Assembly: GCF_000735355.1 (NCBI RefSeq)
Contig: NZ_JMPI01000029.1
Coordinates: 112,457 to 176,456 of the forward strand
From: Buttiauxella agrestis ATCC 33320
GTDB taxonomy: Bacteria > Pseudomonadota > Gammaproteobacteria > Enterobacterales > Enterobacteriaceae
Length of the DNA stretch: 64,000 nucleotides
Reading direction: 5' to 3'
The translations under genes were made by a program, and so were the position numbers. Shown in pieces: positions 10,933-19,912 of the stretch. The number at the start of each line of letters is the position of its first letter. Position 1 is the first letter of the stretch. Under the pieces are notes generated by a model. That model was not told the origin of the DNA and made no database searches. It saw only the letters and a list, made by a program, of their open reading frames with translations.

Positions 10933-12924
10933 ATGAAAGACGATTTGGAGCAGAATCTGCTCTACCGTTATTTAGGGACAACCAGCCCATACTGGCGTTT
11001 GCCGAACGATAGCAATGCGTTGCAATTAGCAGCAAGCGAAAGTTCAGACGTCAGCCAGGTCGTCGCTCTTGAGCCAGAGCAGGCAGACCAAATCCGCCAG
11101 ATGACGGTTATCACCTCCAGCGTCACGCTCTCTATTTCACTGTTCGGCAGTGAGGTTCCTGTGCATTTGGTGGGGCGCAAAGTCTCGAAGAAAGAGTGGG
11201 CTGGCACGGCATCCGCCTGGAATGACACCCCTTCTGTCGCGCGCGATTTGGTTCAGGGACTCTCCTTTGCCGAGCAGGTCGTTTCCGAGGCAAATTCAGT
11301 CATCGTGATTCTTGACCGCTTGGGGAATATTCAGCGTTTCAATCGCTTGAGCGAAGAATATACCGGACTGAAAGAACAAGAAGTCATTGGCCAAAACGTC
11401 TTTAAACTTTTTATGAGCCGCAGCGAGGCTGCCGCTTCGAAACGAAATATCAGCGGCTTCTTCCGTAACGGGAATTCTTATGAGGTCGAGCGTTGGGTAA
11501 AAACCCGTAAAGGCCAGCGCCTGTTTTTGTTTCGCAATAAATTCGTCCACAGTGGCAGCGGCAAAAACGAAATCTATCTGATTTGCTCGGGTACTGACAT
11601 TACCGAAGAACGCCGCTCTCAGGAGCGACTGCGTGTTCTGGCGAATACCGATACCATCACAGGCCTCCCCAATCGCAATGCCATCAACGATTTAATCACT
11701 GCTGCCATTGAGAATCGCGCTGATACTCAAGTGGGCATTGTTTATCTTGATCTCGATAACTTTAAAAAAGTGAATGACGCCTACGGGCACATGTTCGGCG
11801 ATCAGCTGTTACAGGCGGTGTCGCTGGCCATTCTCAGCTGCCTTGATGAAGGGCAGATTCTGGCGCGCCTCGGTGGCGATGAGTTTATCGTTCTGGCAAC
11901 GGATACTTCTCAGGCGGCACTTGAAGCCATGTCGTCTCGTATTCTGACTCGCCTGAAACAGCCATTCCGCATTGGGCTGATTGAGGTTTACACCGGTTGT
12001 TCATTAGGGATTTCGTTGGCACCACAGCATGGTGAAGATAGAGAAAGTGTTATCCGGAATGCCGATACCGCAATGTACACCGCCAAAGAGGGCGGCCGCG
12101 GTAAATTCTGCGTGTTCTCGCCTGAGATGAACCAGCGTGTTTTTGAATATCTGTGGCTCGATACCAACCTGCGCAAAGCGCTGGAGAACGACCAACTGGT
12201 GATTCACTATCAGCCAAAGATGACCTGGCGTGGTGAAGTCCGAAGTCTGGAAGCGCTGGTGCGCTGGCAGTCACCGGAGCGCGGGTTAATTCCGCCGCTG
12301 GATTTTATCTCTTATGCCGAAGAATCGGGTTTGATTGTCCCGCTTGGCCGTTGGGTGATGTTGAGTGTGGTTCAGCAAGTGGCGAAATGGCGCGATAAAG
12401 GCATTAATTTGCGCGTTGCGGTGAACGTTTCTGCACGCCAGTTAGCCGATCAAACTATCTTCAGCGACCTCAAGCAAGCGCTGAAAGATCTCAACTTTGA
12501 GTACTGCCCGATTGATGTGGAACTGACCGAAAGCTGTCTGATTGAAAATGAAGAACTCGCCCTTTCCGTTATCCAGCAATTCAGCCGTTTGGGTGCGCAG
12601 GTACATCTGGATGATTTTGGAACCGGTTATTCTTCACTGTCTCAGCTTGCGCGCTTTCCAATAGATGCGATTAAACTCGACCAAAGTTTTGTTCGCGACA
12701 TTCACAAACAATCAGTATCGCAATCGCTGGTGCGAGCAATCGTTGCCGTTGCGCAGGCGCTGAATTTACAGGTGATTGCTGAAGGTGTTGAAAACCAAAA
12801 AGAAGACGCCTTTCTGACTAAGAATGGCGTCAACGAACGGCAGGGTTATTTATTTGCTAAACCGATGCCCGCTGCCGTATTCGAGCGTTGGTTAAAGCGA
12901 TATCTCGCCAGAACAGCGCGATAG
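10933..12924 (+). CDS. pdeR: PdeR (Gmr/RpfR-type) PAS-GGDEF-EAL cyclic-di-GMP enzyme
   Basis: 663 residues. Domains: an N-terminal ~95-residue region ending in SVHLVGRK-like sequence, PAS (~105-225), GGDEF (motif intact at 314-318, LGGDEF) and EAL (motif intact at 440-442), with [13 protein letters not shown] and the C-terminal QGYLFAKPM also conserved. E. coli PdeR hydrolyses c-di-GMP in curli control. The same family in Cronobacter and Burkholderia is called RpfR: its PAS domain binds the DSF-family fatty acid signal and its N-terminal domain binds RpfF. Since an rpfF homologue lies 1.5 kb away in convergent orientation, the RpfR role is likely here. AGGAGAG precedes the start. Terminator directly after the stop. 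Confidence 0.95.
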   Translation: MKDDLEQNLLYRYLGTTSPYWRLPNDSNALQLAASESSDVSQVVALEPEQADQIRQMTVITSSVTLSISLFGSEVPVHLVGRKVSKKEWAGTASAWNDTPSVARDLVQGLSFAEQVVSEANSVIVILDRLGNIQRFNRLSEEYTGLKEQEVIGQNVFKLFMSRSEAAASKRNISGFFRNGNSYEVERWVKTRKGQRLFLFRNKFVHSGSGKNEIYLICSGTDITEERRSQERLRVLANTDTITGLPNRNAINDLITAAIENRADTQVGIVYLDLDNFKKVNDAYGHMFGDQLLQAVSLAILSCLDEGQILARLGGDEFIVLATDTSQAALEAMSSRILTRLKQPFRIGLIEVYTGCSLGISLAPQHGEDRESVIRNADTAMYTAKEGGRGKFCVFSPEMNQRVFEYLWLDTNLRKALENDQLVIHYQPKMTWRGEVRSLEALVRWQSPERGLIPPLDFISYAEESGLIVPLGRWVMLSVVQQVAKWRDKGINLRVAVNVSARQLADQTIFSDLKQALKDLNFEYCPIDVELTESCLIENEELALSVIQQFSRLGAQVHLDDFGTGYSSLSQLARFPIDAIKLDQSFVRDIHKQSVSQSLVRAIVAVAQALNLQVIAEGVENQKEDAFLTKNGVNERQGYLFAKPMPAAVFERWLKRYLARTAR

Positions 12925-12931
12925 TTTGATC

Positions 12932-12961
12932 TAGCCAGGCAAGCCTGGCTATTTCCTTTTT
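12932..12961 (+). terminator. Rho-independent terminator after pdeR
   Basis: TAGCCAGGC, an AA loop and GCCTGGCTA form a 9-bp stem followed by a T-rich tail (ATTTCCTTTTT). It overlaps the stop codon of the convergent CMD gene. Confidence 0.75.
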
Positions 12962-13323
12962 GCAAAGACCTCTTTAGCAGCAAATATCCCATTCAGTGCG
13001 CAAGGAAACCCCGCGTAAACTGCCATCTGCATGATCACTTCAATGACTTCCTGCTCTGTACAGCCGACATTAAGCGCACCTTCGATATGCACTTTGAGTT
13101 GTGGCGTGGCGTTACCCAGTGCGGTAAGTGCGGCAACCACCGCAATTTCACGGGACTTTAAATCCAGCCCCGGCCTTGAATAGATATCGCCAAAAGGAAA
13201 TTCAATCAGCAGGCGGGCAAAATCTGGCGCAATGTCGCTCAGGCTGTTGATGACGTGTTCCCCGGCGTGACCGTCCACTTCTTTTAATTTCGCAAGCCCA
13301 CGTAAATAGCGTTCATTTTCCAT
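12949..13323 (-). CDS. Carboxymuconolactone decarboxylase (CMD)-family protein
   Basis: 124 residues covering one CMD domain: REIAVVAALTALGNATPQLKVHIEGALNVGCTEQEVIEVI and the terminal YAGFP motif. Related proteins include PcaC (4-carboxymuconolactone decarboxylase) and AhpD-like reductases. The CxxC redox pair is absent, so a decarboxylase or isomerase-like role, or unknown activity, is more likely than peroxidase. It is divergent from a LysR regulator with a palindrome between them, a classic arrangement for LysR control of a small catabolic or stress gene. The pair interrupts the usual pdeR-yciZ neighbourhood. Confidence 0.85.
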   Translation of the reverse strand: MENERYLRGLAKLKEVDGHAGEHVINSLSDIAPDFARLLIEFPFGDIYSRPGLDLKSREIAVVAALTALGNATPQLKVHIEGALNVGCTEQEVIEVIMQMAVYAGFPCALNGIFAAKEVFAKRK

Positions 13324-13383
13324 TTTTCATTCCTTAACGTTGTGTGATGAACGCACTGTAAATTCTGCCGGGCTATGCATCCA

Positions 13384-13412
13384 ATACCCTTTTTGTGATA
13401 CCTTTTTGGTAT
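13384..13412. promoter_or_regulatory. Candidate LysR operator overlapping the lysR start
   Basis: ATACC, five T, GGTAT (13398-13412) is a perfect 5-bp-arm palindrome with a 5-base centre, fitting the T-N11-A pattern of LysR sites. A second ATACCC half-site lies at 13385-13390. The palindrome includes the first two bases of the lysR ATG, so binding should block the regulator's own expression. Confidence 0.5.
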
Positions 13413-14310
13413 GAATGAATCTATAGATTTACGCCAGTTTCGTTACTTTCTCGCGGTATGTGAAGAGCTCAACTTCAGCCGCGCCGCATTGCGTCTGCAT
13501 ATTTCGCAGCCACCGTTAAGCAGGCAGATTCATCAGCTCGAAGAGCAGCTAGGTGTTCAGTTGTTTAATCGCCATAAGAGTGGCGTAACGCTTACTGAGG
13601 CCGGCACGGCATTTTTACCCGAGGTTAAAAAGACGCTACTTCAGGCGGAAAAAGCCATTGCTGTCGCCAGATCGAAACGGAGCACTGATGCCGGTAAATT
13701 TATCATTGGCTACACCACCGTGTTCGAACGAAGCGCAATCCCTGATGTGACAAAAGAGATGCAGCAGCGTTTTGCAGACTGGCAAATTCTCTCAAAAGGA
13801 AATTATTCAGTTAATCTGGTTCGCGAAGTGAAGAACGGCACAATGGATGTAGCGTTTGTGGGTTTGCATACCGAAACGCAGGATCTGGCGGTTGAGAAAA
13901 TTATCGACGATCCCCTCGTTGTGGCTTTACCTGCGGGTCATAAGCTTGCCGCCAGACGCAGTATTTCTTTTGATGACCTGCGCGAAGAGCCGATGTTTTG
14001 GTTTGAGCGGCGCATGAATCCCGGCTTTTATGATCATTGTCAGACGTTTTTCCAAAGCATCAATTTTAAGCTAAACGCGATTGCAGAGCCGCCAGATCAC
14101 CACATCATGCTGGGGCTAATTGCCGAAGGCAAAGGCATCGCTTTGGTTCCATCCTCTTTGCAGTGCATCAAACGGCAAGGCGTGGTTTTTCGCAAGTTGA
14201 AGGAAGACACGAAGCGTTTGTCGATGGGAATTGCTGTCGCATGGTCGAAGGAAAACCTGTCCCCTGCGTTGCTCTTTTTCCTTGAGCTGGTTCGGGCACG
14301 GAAACAGTAG
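13411..14310 (+). CDS. LysR-family regulator of the divergent CMD gene
   Basis: 299 residues. N-terminal winged helix-turn-helix (DLRQFRYFLAVCEELNFSRAALRLHISQPPLSRQIHQLE) and a C-terminal two-lobe effector domain; it resembles the BenM/CatM/CynR side of the family. Likely controls the divergent CMD gene and itself through the palindrome at 13398. No Shine-Dalgarno is visible upstream of the ATG and the start is embedded in the operator, so either translation is weak or leaderless, or transcription begins very close. The effector is not predictable. Confidence 0.9.
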   Translation: MNESIDLRQFRYFLAVCEELNFSRAALRLHISQPPLSRQIHQLEEQLGVQLFNRHKSGVTLTEAGTAFLPEVKKTLLQAEKAIAVARSKRSTDAGKFIIGYTTVFERSAIPDVTKEMQQRFADWQILSKGNYSVNLVREVKNGTMDVAFVGLHTETQDLAVEKIIDDPLVVALPAGHKLAARRSISFDDLREEPMFWFERRMNPGFYDHCQTFFQSINFKLNAIAEPPDHHIMLGLIAEGKGIALVPSSLQCIKRQGVVFRKLKEDTKRLSMGIAVAWSKENLSPALLFFLELVRARKQ

Positions 14311-14320
14311 GTTGAGTGAA

Positions 14321-14412
14321 AGAAGACGCCTTCTTTGCGAGAATGGCGTCAACAGATGGCTAAGTCAGAAGTTAACTAAACCATTGCCCGCGGCCATATT
14401 AGAGCGTAAGTG
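14321..14412 (+). pseudogene. Decayed duplicate of the pdeR 3' end
   Basis: This stretch aligns with the last part of pdeR (12801-12901) almost without gaps. Shared blocks in order are AGAAGACGCCTT, AGAATGGCGTCAAC, CTAAACC, TGCCCGC, GGCC/TGCC, TATT and GAGCG, with equal spacing apart from one missing base. The reading frame is destroyed by substitutions and that gap. It abuts the end of rpfF (stop at 14419), where the original pdeR end would be expected if pdeR and rpfF were once adjacent. It is therefore best read as the stub left when the CMD-LysR pair entered with a second copy of the pdeR tail. Confidence 0.8.
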
Positions 14413-14418
14413 GCGCGG

Positions 14419-15288
14419 TTAGCTGGCTTTGCGCAACGTCGTCGCACTGTGACGATTTTGCAGTTGTACCAATCTTTCCATATACGCAATGTCCTTCGGT
14501 TCAAGGCAAAAAGCAGCATCAACCCAGTCCTCGGTGATATCCATTAATTCCGCTCGCGGCAACTGCAAAACACGCTGACGGGCACGCAGCATAGCGCGCA
14601 CACCGTTCAGTTTGGGTTGCAGGGTATCAATAAACGTCCGGGTCGCGAGATAACCCTGGCCGGGTTCGAAAAGCTGATCCACCAAACCAAATTGCTCGTA
14701 CCATTCGGCGGTGTGTGACTCCCCTTTATAAATCAGCTCTTCTGCCAGTTTCATACCTGAACGACGTGCAACCAGCGAATAAGCGCCCATTCCGGGGAAC
14801 AGATTAAAGGCAATTTCAGGGAAGCCGAGGCGAGCATCTCGTTGCGCCAGAATAAAATGGTGCGCGAGTGCTGCTTCAAAACCGCCGCCTAATGCACTGC
14901 CTTCAACCATAGCCAGGCTAATTGCACCGCTATCGAAACCACGAGAAGCCGCATGAACGCAATCGACGCAAGCCCGCGCATAAGCACGCAGTGCCTCACG
15001 CTGGCCTTGTTGAATGGATTCAACAAAGAATCCTAAATCGCCGCCTGTGTTATACATCCCCTGAACCAGTGAGCCCGTCACCCAAAAATCAACGACAAAT
15101 CCCTCCTGTTGAACCAGGTAACGCAGGTTCATAATTTCTTCAATCAGCTTGTGATTAAAGCAAGGGCGTGGCTGTGCACCGAGCATCATCCACACGGTGC
15201 GGCGTTCAGCTTCGTAATATCCTGACAATTGCGTGAATCGAGAAGTATCCGTGAACAATTTGCAAGTCGGTTGGTTAATCACTGTCAT
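14419..15288 (-). CDS. rpfF: RpfF-like DSF-family signal synthase (crotonase fold)
   Basis: 289 residues of enoyl-CoA hydratase/isomerase fold. It matches RpfF, not ordinary crotonases: the block EGSALGGGFEAALAHH followed by GFPEIAFNLFPGMGAYS contains both RpfF catalytic glutamates, here Glu138 and Glu158, with the 20-residue spacing of Xanthomonas RpfF (Glu141/Glu161). The C-terminal ITEDWVDAA...MERLVQLQ also fits. RpfF dehydrates 3-hydroxyacyl-ACP and releases cis-2-unsaturated fatty acids (DSF/BDSF). AGGA precedes the ATG. Convergent with pdeR, its expected receptor, across the inserted CMD-LysR pair. A plain enoyl-CoA hydratase is the less likely alternative. Confidence 0.85.
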   Translation of the reverse strand: MTVINQPTCKLFTDTSRFTQLSGYYEAERRTVWMMLGAQPRPCFNHKLIEEIMNLRYLVQQEGFVVDFWVTGSLVQGMYNTGGDLGFFVESIQQGQREALRAYARACVDCVHAASRGFDSGAISLAMVEGSALGGGFEAALAHHFILAQRDARLGFPEIAFNLFPGMGAYSLVARRSGMKLAEELIYKGESHTAEWYEQFGLVDQLFEPGQGYLATRTFIDTLQPKLNGVRAMLRARQRVLQLPRAELMDITEDWVDAAFCLEPKDIAYMERLVQLQNRHSATTLRKAS

Positions 15289-15507
15289 TATCTTATCCTC
15301 ATGTTATGAAAGCGCGTTACACGCAGGATCAGACTAATCCACTACCGCTTATGTATGAATGTGTGGGGGGATTTAATAATTATTACTTATATATTGTTCG
15401 ATAATTGATTGATGAGTAAGGCTAAAAAAGCGCGTCTGCGCCTTCTCTTTTAGCGCCATTTTTTGCATTATGATGGCAACACTTTTCCAATAATTACAGG
15501 ATGCACA

Positions 15508-15690
15508 ATGCCTACAGTGAACCCTCTGCAACTCGCAAAACGCATTGATACTGTGCTGGATATTCTGGTGGGTGGCGATCATGCTTCCGCCATTAATAAT
15601 CTGGAAATTTTAAAAGCGGAATTAATCGCTATTGCGCACGGCGAAGAGGAAAAAGAAAGCGACTTGAAAAAGTCACCCTGGGAGATTTGA
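15508..15690 (+). CDS. yciZ: YciZ, UPF0509 family small protein
   Basis: 60 residues with the family core [30 protein letters not shown] and the C-terminal SPWEI, as in E. coli YciZ (57 residues). Function unknown. An ACAGGATG sequence precedes ATG 15508; an in-frame extension to 15463 is not supported. In E. coli it lies directly between yciT and pdeR; here both neighbours have been pushed away by inserted genes. Ends with its own hairpin. Confidence 0.85.
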   Translation: MPTVNPLQLAKRIDTVLDILVGGDHASAINNLEILKAELIAIAHGEEEKESDLKKSPWEI

Positions 15691-15696
15691 GTCTAA

Positions 15697-15722
15697 CGCC
15701 GGTATGAACCGGCGCTGCTTTT
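15697..15722 (+). terminator. Terminator after yciZ
   Basis: CGCCGGT, ATGA loop and ACCGGCG form a 7-bp stem followed by CTGCTTTTAAA. It lies between the convergent yciZ and fsa genes. Confidence 0.65.
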
Positions 15723-15738
15723 AAACGATCACTTCAAT

Positions 15739-16401
15739 TTACAAACTCAGTGAACCGAATGCGCCCTGCCAGTCTTTTTCGAAAGTCGCGATGGCGGCAT
15801 TCACGGCTGGCGTGGTTAACAGCTGTTCAGTCACATCAATCGGTAACGTAATGGCTTCGCAACCGGCCAACAGGCATGACATCGCCTGATGTGGTGTGCG
15901 GAAACTGGCGGCAAGCACTTTAGATTGCGGCGCGTGTAACGTCAGCAATTGCTGTAAATCCTGCACCATTTGAATGCCATCCCCGCCCTGCGCATCAAGA
16001 CGATTCACATATGGCGCAACATATTCAGCGCCCGCCAGCGCGGCTAATAATCCTTGAGCGGCACCATAAACCGCCGTACCCAGCGTTGGGATCCCCAGAA
16101 CCTTCAATTGTTTCATGGTCGCCAGGCCTTCTATCGTGGTCGGAACTTTGACAACAAGGCCCGGCACGCGCTTAACCAACAACTCGGCCTCTTTCACCAT
16201 TTCATCAGCCTGTGCGGCAATAACCTGTGCAAACAGTTTACCTTCGCCGCCTAATGCCTCCTGCAACGCAGGCAGCACTTCCCATAGCGAAATACCCGCT
16301 TTTGCAACAATGGACGGGTTTGTGGTGACACCTTGCAAAGGCAAAACACGCGCCAGGCGTTTAACTGCGGCTACATCAGCAGTGTCTAAATACAGTTCCA
16401 T
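15739..16401 (-). CDS. fsaA: Fructose-6-phosphate aldolase / TalC-type transaldolase-like protein
   Basis: 220 residues, the E. coli FsaA length. Starts [30 protein letters not shown]. The Schiff-base lysine is Lys85 in VVKVPTT, and [32 protein letters not shown] is near-identical to FsaA. It catalyses reversible aldol reactions of dihydroxyacetone with aldehydes. In E. coli fsaA is also divergent from ybiY-ybiW, so this is the same three-gene module, here at a different chromosomal place between yciZ and yciT. fsaA rather than fsaB is inferred from the module. Confidence 0.9.
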   Translation of the reverse strand: MELYLDTADVAAVKRLARVLPLQGVTTNPSIVAKAGISLWEVLPALQEALGGEGKLFAQVIAAQADEMVKEAELLVKRVPGLVVKVPTTIEGLATMKQLKVLGIPTLGTAVYGAAQGLLAALAGAEYVAPYVNRLDAQGGDGIQMVQDLQQLLTLHAPQSKVLAASFRTPHQAMSCLLAGCEAITLPIDVTEQLLTTPAVNAAIATFEKDWQGAFGSLSL

Positions 16402-16464
16402 AAGCTCTCCAGACTGGTCATCTATCTCATTGCCGACATCATAGCGTCACTGTCTGTTCTTTAT

Positions 16465-16478
16465 CTGATCAAAATCAA
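16465..16478. promoter_or_regulatory. FNR-like site in the fsaA/ybiY divergent promoter
   Basis: CTGAT-CAAA-ATCAA differs from the FNR consensus TTGAT-N4-ATCAA at one base. It is 56 bases before the ybiY start and 64 from fsaA. Anaerobic activation is expected for a glycyl-radical enzyme, which oxygen destroys. A further TTTCATTCGAAAG/TTACGAAAG repeat at 16485-16515 could be a second regulator site. Confidence 0.6.
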
Positions 16479-16533
16479 TAAAACTTTCATTCGAAAGTAA
16501 TCTAATTTACGAAAGAAGATCAAGGGCAGGAAT

Positions 16534-17433
16534 ATGCTATTTAATATCCAACGTTACTCAACGCATGATGGTCCCGGAATCCGCACCGTGGTGTTCCTGA
16601 AAGGCTGCTCATTAGGTTGCCGCTGGTGCCAGAACCCTGAAAGCCGCGCACGTGAACATGATGTGTTGTTTGATGAGCGCCTGTGCCTCGCCGGTTGCGA
16701 ACTTTGTCCGCAGGCAGCACCTCATGCGATTAGCCGAATTGACGACGCGTTGGTTATCGCACGCGAAAAATTAATGGCTGACGATATGGTGACGTTGACG
16801 GATTGTTGCCCGACTCAGGCGTTAAGCGTATGCGGTGAAACGCAAAGCGTTGATGCCATTATGCAAAAAGTCCTGCGCGATAAACCCTTTTATGACCGCA
16901 GCGGCGGTGGGATTACGCTTTCCGGTGGCGAACCTTTTATGCAGCCTGAAATCGCGGAACAGCTCCTGCGCAGAAGCAAAGAAGCGGGCATCCATACTGC
17001 TGTCGAGTCTTGTCTTCACGTACCGTGGAAATACATCGAACCGTCGATTGAGCATCTCGATTTGTTGCTGGCCGACCTGAAACATGTCGATGCAAAGCGC
17101 TTTAAACAATGGACCGATGGCAGTGCTGAACGCGTGATGGATAACTTCCGCAAACTGGCCGCCCGCAATGTGGAGATGACCATTCGTGTGCCGCTGATTC
17201 CTGATTTTAATGCTGATGAGCAATCTATTCGCGCTATCAGTAATTTTGCCGCCGATGAACTCGGCGTGAAAGCGATTCATTTTTTGCCTTACCACACCTT
17301 AGGTATCAACAAATATAAACTCCTGAATCTCCCTTATCTGGCCGCGCAGCAACCTCTTGATGCGCCAGAACTGCTGGAATTTGCCCAGCAGTACGCAAGC
17401 CAAAAAGGGATGACCGCCTGGATAAGAGGATAG
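16534..17433 (+). CDS. ybiY: YbiY, radical-SAM glycyl-radical enzyme activase
   Basis: 299 residues. The radical SAM motif CSLGCRWC gives Cys25, Cys29 and Cys32. An inserted ferredoxin-like region (CLAGCELC and [11 protein letters not shown]) can hold extra iron-sulfur clusters, as in the larger activases. [11 protein letters not shown] is the SAM-binding GGE motif. It matches E. coli YbiY and should install the glycyl radical on YbiW, encoded 4 bases downstream. GGCAGGA precedes the start. Expected to work only without oxygen. Confidence 0.93.
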   Translation: MLFNIQRYSTHDGPGIRTVVFLKGCSLGCRWCQNPESRAREHDVLFDERLCLAGCELCPQAAPHAISRIDDALVIAREKLMADDMVTLTDCCPTQALSVCGETQSVDAIMQKVLRDKPFYDRSGGGITLSGGEPFMQPEIAEQLLRRSKEAGIHTAVESCLHVPWKYIEPSIEHLDLLLADLKHVDAKRFKQWTDGSAERVMDNFRKLAARNVEMTIRVPLIPDFNADEQSIRAISNFAADELGVKAIHFLPYHTLGINKYKLLNLPYLAAQQPLDAPELLEFAQQYASQKGMTAWIRG

Positions 17434-17437
17434 ACTG

Positions 17438-19870
17438 ATGACACAACTGAACCTGAACACCTTAAGCCAACGCATCAAAGACCATAAAGAAGCCTTGATT
17501 CACATTGTGAAGCCGCCGGTCTGTACCGAACGCGCGCAGCATTACACAGCGATTTACCAGCAGCACCAGGACAAACCGTTGCCGGTGCGTCGCGCTCTTG
17601 CCCTCGCCCATCATCTGGCCGAACGCACCATCTGGATTAAGCACGATGAGCTGATTGTTGGTAACCAGGCCAGTCACGTTCGTGGTGCACCGTTCTTCCC
17701 GGAATATACCGTGGGCTGGATTGAAACTGAGATTGATGAATTAGGCGACCGCCCAGGCGCTGGCTTCTCTATTTCGGATGCCGATAAAGCAGTAATGCAT
17801 GAGATTTGCCCGTGGTGGCGTGGCCAGACCGTCCAAGATCGTTGCTACGGCATGTTTACCGACGAGCAGAAAGAGTTACTCGCCAGCGGCATTATCAAAG
17901 CTGAAGGTAATATGACTTCGGGTGATGCGCATCTGGCAGTTAACTTCCCGCTCTTACTGGAACTAGGCATTGACGGATTGCGAGCCAAAGTCGCCGAGCG
18001 TCGTTCGCGTCTGCATCTGACCGACTGGGAAGATTTGCACAAAGAGCAGTTCCTGAAAGCGATTGATATTACCTTTGTGGCATTAAGTGACCACATTATG
18101 CGTTTCGCTGCCCTGGCTAAAGAAATGGCAGGCACTGAACAACGCGAGGCACGCCGTGATGAATTACTGGCGATTGCTGAGAATTGCGAGCTTATCGCGC
18201 ATCAAAAACCGGCCTCTTTCTGGCAGGCATTGCAGTTGAGCTACTTCGTGCAATTAGTCTTGCAGATTGAATCTAACGGTCACTCCGTGTCATTTGGCCG
18301 CCTCGACCAGTTCTTGTATCCGTGGTATCGCCGTGATGTTGAACTCGAGCAAACCCTGGGTCGCGAGCAGGCCATTGAGCTATTGCAAAGCTGCTGGTTA
18401 AAATTGCTGGAGGTGAACAAGATTCGTTCTGGTTCCCACTCCAAAGCATCGGCCGGTAGCCCGCTTTACCAGAACGTGACCATTGGTGGACAAAACCTGG
18501 TGAACGGCGAGGCTGTTGATGCGGTGAACCCTCTGTCTTACGCCATTCTGGAATCTTGCGGACAGTTACGCTCCACACAACCGAACTTGAGCGTGCGCTA
18601 CCATGCGGGCATGAGCAATGACTTCCTGGACGCCTGTGTTCAGGTCATTCGCTGCGGCTTCGGGATGCCAGCATTTAATAATGATGAAATCGTCATTGAG
18701 GAATTCATCAAACTCGGTGTTGCTCGCGAAGATGCCTACGACTACGCAGCCATCGGTTGTATCGAAACAGCAGTGGGAGGCAAATGGGGTTATCGTTGCA
18801 CCGGCATGAGCTTCATTAATTTTGCCAGGGTGATGTTGGCGGCGATGGAACATGGCCGTGACGCAACCAGCGGTAAAATCTTCCTGCCACAAGAACATGC
18901 CCTTTCCGCAGGCAATTTCACCCAGTTTGAACATGTTATGGATGCCTGGGATACGCAGATTCGTTACTACACGCAGAAATCTATCGAGATAGAATTTGTC
19001 GTTGATACGGTTCTTGAAGAGAACGCCCACGATATTCTGTGCTCCGCTCTGGTGGATGATTGCATCGAGCGCGGTAAAAGCATCAAGCAAGGCGGCGCTA
19101 AATATGACTGGGTTTCAGGTCTGCAAGTTGGTATCGCCAACCTCGGTAACAGCCTCGCCGCAGTCAAGAAACTGGTGTTTGAACAAGGTACTATTGGACA
19201 GCAGCAGTTAGCCGAAGCGCTGGCTAATGACTTTGACGGTTTGACCGGTGAGCAGTTACGGCAGCGTTTGATTAACGGCGCGCCAAAATATGGTAACGAT
19301 GAAGATGAAGTCGATTTGCTGCTGGCTCGCGCATATCAGACGTACATTGATGAACTGAAGCAGTATCACAACACGCGCTTTGGCCGCGGCCCTATCGGCG
19401 GGACTTACTACGCTGGGACATCTTCAATTTCTGCTAACGTGCCGTTTGGTGCCGCAACCATGGCAACACCGGATGGTCGTAAAGCGACAACCCCGCTGGC
19501 TGAAGGCGCAAGCCCAGCATCAGGTACCGACCGTCTGGGGCCAACCGCGGTAATCAGCTCTGTCGGCAAACTGCCAACCAGCAAAATTCTGGGGGGCGTT
19601 TTACTGAATCAAAAACTGAACCCAGCAACCCTGGATAACCCGCGTGACCGCGAGAAGTTGATGTTTATGCTGCGTACTTTCTTCGAGGCGCATAAAGGCT
19701 GGCATGTGCAATACAACATTGTTTCCCGCGAAACCCTGTTAGATGCCAAACAACATCCTGACAAATATCGTGATCTGGTCGTACGTGTAGCAGGTTACTC
19801 TGCTTTCTTTACTGCCTTATCTCCAGACGCTCAGGATGATATTATAGCCCGTACTGAACATACACTTTGA
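17438..19870 (+). CDS. ybiW: YbiW, glycyl-radical enzyme (PFL-like, dehydratase type)
   Basis: 810 residues, the E. coli YbiW length. Glycyl-radical loop VRVAGYSAFF with Gly786, and active-site Cys441 followed by Glu443 in GCIETAVGG. The Cys-x-Glu pattern is that of dehydratases and lyases (glycerol or diol dehydratase group), not the Cys-Cys of pyruvate formate-lyase. The substrate of YbiW is not established; the linked aldolase suggests an anaerobic sugar- or polyol-derived substrate. AGAGGA precedes the ATG. Followed by a hairpin GGCGGTGC/GCACCGCC (19878-19898) without a T-run. Confidence 0.92.
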   Translation: MTQLNLNTLSQRIKDHKEALIHIVKPPVCTERAQHYTAIYQQHQDKPLPVRRALALAHHLAERTIWIKHDELIVGNQASHVRGAPFFPEYTVGWIETEIDELGDRPGAGFSISDADKAVMHEICPWWRGQTVQDRCYGMFTDEQKELLASGIIKAEGNMTSGDAHLAVNFPLLLELGIDGLRAKVAERRSRLHLTDWEDLHKEQFLKAIDITFVALSDHIMRFAALAKEMAGTEQREARRDELLAIAENCELIAHQKPASFWQALQLSYFVQLVLQIESNGHSVSFGRLDQFLYPWYRRDVELEQTLGREQAIELLQSCWLKLLEVNKIRSGSHSKASAGSPLYQNVTIGGQNLVNGEAVDAVNPLSYAILESCGQLRSTQPNLSVRYHAGMSNDFLDACVQVIRCGFGMPAFNNDEIVIEEFIKLGVAREDAYDYAAIGCIETAVGGKWGYRCTGMSFINFARVMLAAMEHGRDATSGKIFLPQEHALSAGNFTQFEHVMDAWDTQIRYYTQKSIEIEFVVDTVLEENAHDILCSALVDDCIERGKSIKQGGAKYDWVSGLQVGIANLGNSLAAVKKLVFEQGTIGQQQLAEALANDFDGLTGEQLRQRLINGAPKYGNDEDEVDLLLARAYQTYIDELKQYHNTRFGRGPIGGTYYAGTSSISANVPFGAATMATPDGRKATTPLAEGASPASGTDRLGPTAVISSVGKLPTSKILGGVLLNQKLNPATLDNPRDREKLMFMLRTFFEAHKGWHVQYNIVSRETLLDAKQHPDKYRDLVVRVAGYSAFFTALSPDAQDDIIARTEHTL

Positions 19871-19912
19871 TAATCCCGGCGGTGCATTAAGCACCGCCCA
19901 TAATTGGCTGAC

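Noticed and set aside
14419..15288. Ordinary enoyl-CoA hydratase annotation for the crotonase-fold gene
   Set aside because: The paired catalytic Glu spacing and the FNLFPGMGAYS block fit RpfF better, and the convergent RpfR-type gene supports it.
19878..19898. Intrinsic terminator between ybiW and yciT
   Set aside because: The hairpin GGCGGTGC/GCACCGCC is strong but has no T-run, so termination is not supported; read-through into yciT is plausible.
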